DNA from: a virus
Virus record (IMG/VR): IMGVR_UViG_3300035670_007545
Location: 1-64,000 of that record
DNA: 64,000 nt
Direction: 5' to 3' (one strand)
This document shows positions 57,604 through 64,000 of this stretch, piece after piece (the stretch's first letter is position 1; every line of letters starts with the position of its first letter). A program made the translations under genes and the position numbers. The notes under the pieces were generated by a model. That model had not been told where the DNA came from. It did not search any database and worked only from the letters and a program-made list of their open reading frames with translations.

Positions 57604-57818
57604 ATTTTATTTTTTTAATTTTTATTATTTTTATTTATTGTTTTTATATAACAAATATAATTACTTATAATAAATATAGGAAATATAAAAATATATTAAA
57701 ATATTTCAACTTTTTGAAAAAATAGTTCAAAAAACACTATTTACTTTTTTTATTGAGTGGTTTAATTTTGTATTATTATATTACTATTATTAATAATAAT
57801 ATTATATATTATATGTAA
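57604..57818. other. AT-rich intergenic region upstream of tail tube gene
   Basis: The largest gap in the window, about 215 bp of almost pure A/T. I see no ORF and no tRNA. A weak near-match box TATTTATT (57669-57676) and a TATATTTG, reminiscent of the -7 element of Bacteroidota promoters, lie 50-70 bp upstream of the gp19 ATG. No clear terminator is seen for the HAD gene ending at 57819, though an ATTATTAATAATAAT-type stretch could fold. Confidence 0.4.
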
Positions 57819-58640
57819 TTATTTATCTTGATTAACTCTTTCTTTTTCTCCTTTATTAGTTGAATATATTGTTAATCCTTTTCTTTTAACTTTATCTCTC
57901 ATAACTTCAATGTTTTTAGGATCATCATCAGAAAATCCTATTGTAAAATTAAGTATATCACCTTTTTCTCCAAACATATCATTTTTAAAGTAAAATGCTT
58001 TTTTAACTTTCTCTGAAATTGATTCACAATAATCATAAAATTCATTTAATGCTTTTACTTTCTCAATTTCAGGATTTGCTGCGCTACCAGATCCAAATGA
58101 TACTGGATAAAACCTACACATATCAAGATATTCATCAATGATATCATCATATTCTGTTTCTGATGAAACCAAATCTCTATATTTTTGTAGATTTTTAATT
58201 AATTTTTGTTCATCAATTCCATGAAAACCATTTGTTATATATTTCTTAACACCTTTTTTTAAGGTTTCTGGATTATGTCCCCTTGCTGTAATAATGGAAA
58301 AAATTGAACCATTATTAATTGCTTCCTCAAAATCATCAAATGCTGGTCCTTTCTTTGCTATAAGCACATCAGATAAGAAACCTTCATCTCCTTCAACTCT
58401 AAATTGTCTAAATGGATTTTCAGCATACCCAACAATAGTTGTTCCTCTATACTTAAAGTCATTCTTCCCAACTTCTGATCTATATTTGGCAAAATCATGG
58501 GTTGACATACCAACTTCATCACCAACATCATCAATTAAGATGATTTCAGTTGGCATAAAAACAATATTGTCATCCCAATCAAATGCATAATATTTCATAT
58601 CAGGTGTACCTTTTTCATAAAAATCTTCAAGTAAATTCAT
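57819..58640 (-). CDS. HAD-superfamily phosphatase
   Basis: 273 residues. HAD motif I is DWDDN (21-25), with a WDD variant of DxDxT. Motif II is ITARGH (117-122) and motif IV is GFSDDDPKN (235-243). The cap is probably the insertion between motif I and II. Related proteins are known in marine phages, where a role in nucleotide or nucleic-acid end processing (as in the phosphatase half of T4 Pnkp) is possible but not shown. It starts 14 nt after a TATTTATA box, between the lysin and tail tube genes, which implies late expression. Substrate is unknown. Confidence 0.8.
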   Translation of the reverse strand: MNLLEDFYEKGTPDMKYYAFDWDDNIVFMPTEIILIDDVGDEVGMSTHDFAKYRSEVGKNDFKYRGTTIVGYAENPFRQFRVEGDEGFLSDVLIAKKGPAFDDFEEAINNGSIFSIITARGHNPETLKKGVKKYITNGFHGIDEQKLIKNLQKYRDLVSSETEYDDIIDEYLDMCRFYPVSFGSGSAANPEIEKVKALNEFYDYCESISEKVKKAFYFKNDMFGEKGDILNFTIGFSDDDPKNIEVMRDKVKRKGLTIYSTNKGEKERVNQDK

Positions 58641-58654
58641 AATAATTTTTTTAA

Positions 58655-58662
58655 TATAAATA
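58655..58662 (-). promoter_or_regulatory. Candidate late promoter box TATTTATA
   Basis: The minus strand reads TGATATTTATATTAAAAAAA with the core ending 14 nt before the ATG at 58640. It lies in the 38-bp gap after the lysin gene. Confidence 0.6.
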
Positions 58663-58678
58663 TCATTAATTAATTAAA

Positions 58679-59566
58679 TTAAAATTCTTCAATAATAATT
58701 GGAAGGTTTTCTGATTTAAATTTCCAAAACTCTGCCATAAATTGTGCTCTAAACTTATATTTTGGGTCTGTATGATACCCAGATTCATAAACACATTTAC
58801 ATATGCTTTCATATAACTGTTTCTTTGGTAATTTATAATTTGCTTTCTTACATTCATAATATCTTCCAGAATTTAATACTTTTGCCCAAGCCTCTATTCC
58901 TTCCTTAGTAGTTTTTGCACTCATAAACTTTGCTTTCATAGTTACATTTTTTCCTCTAATCACTTCATAGGTTCTATATGTGACAGAACCATACCCCTTA
59001 AATGCCTTCATTCCCCCCGCATTTGCGTGCAGTCGCCATAAGTTGGTCTCAATGCCATTAGTGGTTGCCTCAATGATAAAGAATGAATAGAGCATAGATA
59101 TGGGGAATTCAGTCAATAGATGTAAATTCATTAACATACTCTCATAATGAAATGCCATCCACATTCTTCTCATCTGAACTAATGTTGCATTTTCCAAATT
59201 TCTAAAACCATTAGTTTTTAGATGTTTTCTTAAAGCAGTCTTGTCCATATTCCGGATGTCATAGACATATGACCTTTTCCCATAAGAATCCTCATTAATT
59301 ATTGTAACACCTTCAAGTGCATCATTCTCTGGCACAATTTTTTCTGCCGTATCAACTTTCACTTTAATAGGCTCAATAACCTTTTCAATAAAAACTGTTT
59401 CAATTTTTGTTTGTGTTGGTTCAATATTTGGAATGATTGACTGGGTTGTGTATTTAAATTTGTTTGGAGAATTAACTAACCCCAAGAAAAATGAAAAAAG
59501 TAAACCAAATACAATATAGATTGGTAGATTATTTCTTTCTTTTGTTTTTTTAATATTTGTTTTCAT
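58679..59566 (-). CDS. Membrane-anchored glucosaminidase-like endolysin
   Basis: 295 residues. Positive N-terminal residues precede one transmembrane helix at 15-31 (PIYIVFGLLFSFFLGLV), which acts as a signal anchor. A linker of 80 or so residues with many Glu/Lys follows. The catalytic region has SFFIIEATTNGIETNLWRLH (E166 candidate), GYGSVTYRTYEVI and EGIEAWAKVL, a pattern like glucosaminidase (flagellar FlgJ-like) domains: E, then NNxxG, then Y...Y. Lysis of host peptidoglycan from the periplasm is inferred. There is no separate holin near by. A terminator is upstream (59631-59668), so the gene is a separate unit or uses an unseen promoter. Confidence 0.7.
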   Translation of the reverse strand: MKTNIKKTKERNNLPIYIVFGLLFSFFLGLVNSPNKFKYTTQSIIPNIEPTQTKIETVFIEKVIEPIKVKVDTAEKIVPENDALEGVTIINEDSYGKRSYVYDIRNMDKTALRKHLKTNGFRNLENATLVQMRRMWMAFHYESMLMNLHLLTEFPISMLYSFFIIEATTNGIETNLWRLHANAGGMKAFKGYGSVTYRTYEVIRGKNVTMKAKFMSAKTTKEGIEAWAKVLNSGRYYECKKANYKLPKKQLYESICKCVYESGYHTDPKYKFRAQFMAEFWKFKSENLPIIIEEF

Positions 59567-59630
59567 CTGTTGATTTTTATATATTAAAAAAATAAAAATA
59601 TGTAAACAATAAGTAAATGAATGTATAATA

Positions 59631-59668
59631 AAAAACCCCCAAATCTAATTAAAGAAATGGGGGTTTTT
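59631..59668 (-). terminator. Rho-independent terminator after tail sheath
   Basis: The minus strand gives AACCCCCAT ... TTGGGGGTTTTTTATT. Arms CCCCC (59636-59640) and GGGGG (59659-59663) with flanking A/T pairs enclose an 18-nt loop. It lies 16 bp after the sheath stop. Confidence 0.9.
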
Positions 59669-59683
59669 ATTAAAACTTATTCA

Positions 59684-62600
59684 TTATATATCTTCAAATG
59701 AAGCACCAGTAGGTGTTATCACAAATTCAAGACTTATGAATTCTAATGACCTTGTAGGTTTAATATAAATTTTACCACTCATTGTATTCCTATCAATATC
59801 CTCTGGGTCATTTGAAACTGTAACACGGAAATCGGTAAGACCCCTATCCCTTCTAATACCATCTAGGATTGGATTTACTGTATCCAAAAACTGTTGGCGG
59901 ACTATCTGGTCATTTTGTTCAAAAAGTAGCCTCACAGCAACCGCAGAGATTAATTTACGTGCTTGTAGTAATAACCTACGAACATTAATTCTATTTAATG
60001 CTGATTCTCTAACTTGCAAGGTTTTATTTCCCCAAATTACAGTATTCACATCAGAGAATGTTGCAATTGGATTTATTCTTCCTTGATATAAAGTATCTCT
60101 ATCATCTTGAGTTAATTTTAATCTTGCTTTAACTGAATTAACTAAACCCCTATTATAACCTGCTGATGCAAACCAAGGGAAAGCCACATTGTCAGTTAAT
60201 GCCAAGTTTCTACAAACTTCTGCTGTTGGTGGAATATATACTTGTGTATTATTCACTTGGTCTCTAACCAAAATCCAAGGATAATAAGTTGCTGTATAAT
60301 TTGAATCAATGTTTGTTTCCTCCAATGATACAATGGATTCTTGGGGGTAAATAACATCATTCACATTTGTTGTTAAAAGATTTGCATCAGGTGTTGTAAC
60401 AATATAAATGGAGTCTGCTCTATCTGATTCAACCATATCAATCGCATTTTCAACCAAGTTGCTATTATTTACATAATCTATGCCTGGGGTAACAAACACA
60501 TTTATGTTTGTTGATTCTGGATTTTGGAATGTTAAAATTCCTTTATAATATGCATAATAATCTGTTGTTGCAAAATCAATAGTACCATCACCTTCTGTTA
60601 TCTCCTTAAACGTTCCTTGACCAGTTGCAGCAGCATATTTGCCAGGAATAGATAATGCTCCCCTCATATAGTCTGTTCCACCAATTTGATAAGAATCCCC
60701 ATTTGTTCTTTTTTCAGAATAAACATCCCAACCATCAAATCCACCTTCAAACATCAATGTGAACTTTCTTGAATATAGGTAATAGTATGGGCTTGTATTG
60801 TCCTCTGGTTCAACATTAAAACTTCCTGTACCAACCTCAAAAGCCGTTTGACCACTTGTTGTGTAAGCATTTGCAATGGTAACAACTGTTGCACCTGAAT
60901 CCATATGGAAACCTTTTGTAACCACATTCCATTCTGATCCATCTGCAATAATGCTATTTGGATTTTGTTTTCCCTTATAATTTAATAATGAATTATCATA
61001 TCCATAACTTGTTGAGAAACCAAGATATGTCCTTTTAACATTGTCAGCAGGAACAGCATTTGATGATGCAAACGGTTCATTATATACCACCTCATTATTG
61101 AAATAATATTTTGTCTTATATAAAACAGTAGGTGATAATTTTGTTCCATACTTTCTGTGGGGATAACCCATAAAACCACATGGGATTGCATCAGATGGGA
61201 ATTCATCTCCCATTTCAAGCATAATATATTTTGAAATTAGATTATATTTACCATCACTTGTTCCAATCTTCTTACCAATGAAAGAATTTTGTGTTTCATC
61301 CAATGTGCAATTTGTGTATTTTTCTAATACAACTGGTGCAGTATCTGAGTCATAAAAACTTCTAACCAATACATCAAATGTTCTATTTTTGAATGACATA
61401 TTAATGATTGAAATCTTCACTTCTGTATTTGCATTATTTCCATCAGAAATTGAAATAAATTTGAATAAATTATAAACCTTATTTCCTCTCAATTCAGAAA
61501 CCACAAATGGTGTCTTTGGTGATTGATATTTTTCAAGATACCATCCAATTGAGGTTGAAGGGTTTGTTGTTGTTCTTGCTGATGGTAGATAGGTTAAATT
61601 GGTTTTCAATCCTCTAATATACCCAAGTTTATATGCTTGGTTCAATAAGGTTGGATAATGCTCTTCAACAAAAATTGGAACATCATTTCTATCTTTTCCA
61701 AAATTATCTGTTCCCAACACATTTGTTAAGTAATTTGAATTTGTTGGTCTTAATGAAACATTAAATGTAAAGTTTGAATTGCCTGTTGTATTCCCACTTA
61801 AAACAAAGTTTCCAAATGGATCACCACTCATTGTTGTGCTATTTGCTCCATCAATTGTTAAAGTATTACCTGTTAAGGAATAAATTTGACCATGATTGGT
61901 GGATGAATAACTTGTGATACCTCTTGACCTAATGGTTGCAACAACCATATCACTATAACCTGTATAGGCTGTTCCAGAGAATACATAAGTGTTTCCTGTA
62001 ACTGTTCCTGTAAATGACCCAGCAACTTGATTCCAAGCAGATGTGTTATAATAGAATGAAAATCCATTATAAATATTAGTGTCTGGTTCATTTGTGAATG
62101 TTGCATAATTCCAAACATCATTTTCATCAACTGGTGTTCCATTTGAATTTAATGCAACTGGCGTTCCAAAGTAGTTATAACTTGTTAATCCTGATTGTGT
62201 TGAACCTGTGATTGTGTTATATGCTGATACTGGGATTGAACCATAAGTTGATGTCTGACCTGTTAAGGTGTTTGAACTTGCCACATTATTTGCAAATGCT
62301 TTTAAATCATCATAGAAAGTTGATACTACGCCTGTGCTATTTGTATAAGTGTCAGATGAGAATGTTGCAAGAGTCATTCCATTTGGATAGCTTCCTGAAA
62401 TACTAAATGTCCCAGTTGTACCTGTTGTTCCTGTAAATGAAATGGAAAATGTTGAACTACTACCACTTAAACCAATAGTTGAATTATTTACATTTGCAAT
62501 GGTTGTTATTGACCATGATGGACCAGCATCATAACCAGATAATCCAAGAACTCTTGTAACATACATTTGATTTGATTGCTGTAAATATGATTTTGCAATA

Positions 62601-62833
62601 TATGCAGATTCATATTTTGGTATTTGTGTGTTAATATACTTTTCAGGTGATGTGCCACCAAAAAAAGTTTGAAATTCATCATAACTTGTGATAAAGATAG
62701 GCTCAAATGCGGGGCCTTTGATTGTCTCACCAACCATTCCTAATGTAGTAACACCAATACTCTGTGAAACAAAACTTAAATCTGTTTCAGAGGTATATAC
62801 ACCAGGAGATACGAATACTTTTTGATTTGCCAT
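59684..62833 (-). CDS. 18: Tail sheath protein, gp18 family
   Basis: 1049 residues, larger than T4 gp18 (659). The N-terminal VFVSPGVYTSETDLSFVSQS and the C-terminal region (WGNKTLQVRESALNRINVRR, DRNTMSGKIYIKPTRSLEFI) are clear gp18 family parts. The excess sits at about 110-430 as a Ser/Thr/Gly-rich insertion (for example GSSSTFSISFTGTTGTTGTF), probably a surface-exposed decoration on the sheath. The sheath contracts around the tube to drive DNA entry. It starts 20 nt after a TATTTATA box and ends at a strong terminator, so it is a single-gene unit. Confidence 0.95.
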   Translation of the reverse strand: MANQKVFVSPGVYTSETDLSFVSQSIGVTTLGMVGETIKGPAFEPIFITSYDEFQTFFGGTSPEKYINTQIPKYESAYIAKSYLQQSNQMYVTRVLGLSGYDAGPSWSITTIANVNNSTIGLSGSSSTFSISFTGTTGTTGTFSISGSYPNGMTLATFSSDTYTNSTGVVSTFYDDLKAFANNVASSNTLTGQTSTYGSIPVSAYNTITGSTQSGLTSYNYFGTPVALNSNGTPVDENDVWNYATFTNEPDTNIYNGFSFYYNTSAWNQVAGSFTGTVTGNTYVFSGTAYTGYSDMVVATIRSRGITSYSSTNHGQIYSLTGNTLTIDGANSTTMSGDPFGNFVLSGNTTGNSNFTFNVSLRPTNSNYLTNVLGTDNFGKDRNDVPIFVEEHYPTLLNQAYKLGYIRGLKTNLTYLPSARTTTNPSTSIGWYLEKYQSPKTPFVVSELRGNKVYNLFKFISISDGNNANTEVKISIINMSFKNRTFDVLVRSFYDSDTAPVVLEKYTNCTLDETQNSFIGKKIGTSDGKYNLISKYIMLEMGDEFPSDAIPCGFMGYPHRKYGTKLSPTVLYKTKYYFNNEVVYNEPFASSNAVPADNVKRTYLGFSTSYGYDNSLLNYKGKQNPNSIIADGSEWNVVTKGFHMDSGATVVTIANAYTTSGQTAFEVGTGSFNVEPEDNTSPYYYLYSRKFTLMFEGGFDGWDVYSEKRTNGDSYQIGGTDYMRGALSIPGKYAAATGQGTFKEITEGDGTIDFATTDYYAYYKGILTFQNPESTNINVFVTPGIDYVNNSNLVENAIDMVESDRADSIYIVTTPDANLLTTNVNDVIYPQESIVSLEETNIDSNYTATYYPWILVRDQVNNTQVYIPPTAEVCRNLALTDNVAFPWFASAGYNRGLVNSVKARLKLTQDDRDTLYQGRINPIATFSDVNTVIWGNKTLQVRESALNRINVRRLLLQARKLISAVAVRLLFEQNDQIVRQQFLDTVNPILDGIRRDRGLTDFRVTVSNDPEDIDRNTMSGKIYIKPTRSLEFISLEFVITPTGASFEDI

Positions 62834-62853
62834 TATTATTTTTTATTTATTCA

Positions 62854-62861
62854 TATAAATA
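62854..62861 (-). promoter_or_regulatory. Candidate late promoter box TATTTATA
   Basis: The minus strand reads AGATATTTATATGAATAAAT with the core ending 20 nt before the ATG at 62833. An AT-only inverted repeat of 11 bp (62835-62845 with 62864-62874) surrounds it. Confidence 0.6.
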
Positions 62862-62884
62862 TCTAAAAAATAATCAAAAAACTA

Positions 62885-63448
62885 TCACTCCTTTATTAAT
62901 CTAATGGGGAAACCATCTTTTTTCCACATGCCGCCTTTCCCAAATTCATATCCAGAAAACAAAAACACATATTTGCACAAATTTTCATCAATGGATTCTT
63001 GTGTGAAATATGGTGATAATAAATCTGTTGCAAAGTTTCCATCCATATGCCTAAACCCTGTTGGCTTTGCATTAAAACCAAATTCATCCGTTCCGCCAAC
63101 ATTAATGGTTGTTTCAATCCCTTCCATATTCTGCGTGATTGCTGTCCATCCATTAATTGATTTTAATTTATGCCCTGCAACATCATTACCATTGGCAAAA
63201 TTAATTAATACATTCCAATCATTATCATTTGGAACTCTCCACCCAGTAGGGGCAATATTTCTATTATCTGTAATAACCCAATAATTATAAAGATAATCAT
63301 TGTTTTCATTGATGCAGTATGCCGGGGATGTTAATTCATTCCATTCACTAATATTTGGTACAAATGGAATATCATCACCATTTTTAAATTTTGTTATTGT
63401 TGCATTTTCTGTGGACCAAATTTGAGTTCCAATTTGAATTTCATTCAT
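62885..63448 (-). CDS. FISUMP-domain virion protein
   Basis: 187 residues from the ATG at 63448, which lies 5 bp after the upstream stop. The ATG at 63472 would overlap that gene. The whole chain is a FISUMP domain: IGTQIWSTENATITKFKNGD, APTGWRVPNDNDWNVL, FGFNAKPTGFRHMDGNF and the closing FPIRLIKE. This C-type-lectin-like fold is typical of Bacteroidota surface proteins. It may form a small adhesin on the capsid or tail. It is the third copy in the window, and the most diverged from the other two. Confidence 0.85.
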   Translation of the reverse strand: MNEIQIGTQIWSTENATITKFKNGDDIPFVPNISEWNELTSPAYCINENNDYLYNYWVITDNRNIAPTGWRVPNDNDWNVLINFANGNDVAGHKLKSINGWTAITQNMEGIETTINVGGTDEFGFNAKPTGFRHMDGNFATDLLSPYFTQESIDENLCKYVFLFSGYEFGKGGMWKKDGFPIRLIKE

Positions 63449-63453
63449 ATAAA

Positions 63454-63840
63454 TTAAATTATTAATTCCCAATTTAATGCTTCTTCATTCCAATAATAAT
63501 TATTTCCATCAGTTGGATAAGGTATTGGTGGATCCCACAAGCAACTAAACTCATCTAATATCCAGCTTGGATATGGTTTTGGTGGAATGAACGCGTCCCT
63601 TTGTTCATCATAGGTGTATCCAATTCCTGCATAGTTTTTTCTAAATGCTTTGGTTTGGTCTTCTGATGGTGTATTATTATCAGACCTATAATGAACACCA
63701 CCTCTTGTATTGTATGACGTTCTTCTATATTTATCACCTGTTTGTTGGCTAATTTCAAGTTCTCTATCATCATCTTCATCCCTTGAGACAGTAACAAAGA
63801 CTACAATATTTTCACTATTTAATAAAGCAAAATGTCCCAT
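63454..63840 (-). CDS. Conserved marine-phage virion protein (AHFAxL ... FRKNYAGIGYTYD)
   Basis: 128 residues. MGHFALLNSENIVVFVTVSR at the start, then KAFRKNYAGIGYTYDEQRDA and FIPPKPYPSWILDEFSCLWD follow a family that I recall as common in cyanophages and pelagic phages, where it is found in or near structural clusters. Its function is not known. It lies 5 bp before the FISUMP gene, so both are likely co-expressed. A TATTTATA box is not seen upstream. Confidence 0.8.
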   Translation of the reverse strand: MGHFALLNSENIVVFVTVSRDEDDDRELEISQQTGDKYRRTSYNTRGGVHYRSDNNTPSEDQTKAFRKNYAGIGYTYDEQRDAFIPPKPYPSWILDEFSCLWDPPIPYPTDGNNYYWNEEALNWELII

Positions 63841-63876
63841 GATTATGTATTTTTTTATAAAAAATTAATACTATTT

Positions 63877-64000
63877 TTAGTTGGTTTTTAGGTTGGGTTC
63901 AACAACTTCAAATGTTTCAGGTGTGCCAAGTATTTGACTTTCGTCGCAAAAGGTAATATACCAAAAGGGAGGTACATTTAAAGACGCAAATTGCACGTCA
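63877..64000 (-). CDS. Partial gene, C-terminal end only
   Basis: The minus strand is open from the right edge to a TAA at 63877 and gives about 40 residues. They include NVPPFWYITFCDESQILGTP and end in EVVEPNLKTN. The piece is too short for a family call. The 36-bp gap to the next gene and the same orientation suggest it belongs to the same run of virion genes. Confidence 0.55.
   Translation of the reverse strand, partial: DVQFASLNVPPFWYITFCDESQILGTPETFEVVEPNLKTN

Noticed and set aside
57604-57818. Replication origin or tRNA in the largest gap
   Set aside because: The region is nearly pure A/T with no cloverleaf, no repeated iterons and no clear strand switch. Nothing specific can be supported.

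Overview
The window is a contiguous piece of a large AT-rich tailed bacteriophage with a contractile (T4-type) tail. Almost every gene lies on the minus strand, packed with ATGA, TAATG or few-base junctions. Hallmarks are a T4-type replication cassette (gp32-like SSB, UvsX recombinase, 5'-3' exonuclease, gp41 helicase, class Ia ribonucleotide reductase) and a full tail and baseplate set (sheath gp18, tube gp19, tape measure, gp53-, gp25- and gp6-like proteins, hub). The host is probably a member of the Bacteroidota. I infer this from FISUMP domains, SprB-type repeats, delta-60 repeats, low GC and the near absence of Shine-Dalgarno leaders. No host gene is present in the window.

Layout in transcription order (right to left). 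63.9-57.1 kb: a small marine-phage virion protein, a FISUMP protein, tail sheath, a membrane-anchored glucosaminidase-like lysin, a HAD phosphatase and the tail tube. 57-41 kb: tail assembly proteins, tape measure, two giant baseplate/hub proteins and a gp53-like wedge protein, with a TnpB gene lodged between the last two groups. 41-30 kb: SSB, UvsX, exonuclease, split helicase, NrdB and NrdA. 29.8-13.4 kb: gp25, gp6 and very large baseplate or fibre proteins. 13.4-0 kb: a cluster of modular adhesins (SprB repeats, beta-propeller, FISUMP, glycine-rich and Cys-rich modules) joined by Thr/Pro/Asn linkers encoded by minisatellite DNA. The only gene on the plus strand is an 86-residue ORF at 29.9 kb.

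The most striking system is at 33.6-36.7 kb. The replicative helicase gene is broken in two by a split intein. A free-standing Vsr-like homing endonuclease gene sits between the halves. That gene's start codon lies in one arm of a perfect 11-bp inverted repeat whose loop carries a promoter-like TATTTATA box. This resembles the logic known for T4 I-TevI: read-through early RNA would fold and hide the start, while a late transcript starting in the loop would not. The same octamer, always in gene orientation and 11-20 nt before the ATG, precedes 12 transcription units in this window. Eleven are mainly structural, plus the endonuclease, and it is absent from the helicase, recombinase and SSB leaders. 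It is a strong candidate for this phage's late promoter and differs from the T4 box TATAAATA. A second intein interrupts NrdB two residues before a metal-ligand Glu.

Protein family calls come from motif recognition by eye. No database search or structure prediction was run. No tRNA gene or CRISPR array was seen, and no gap between genes exceeds about 215 bp.
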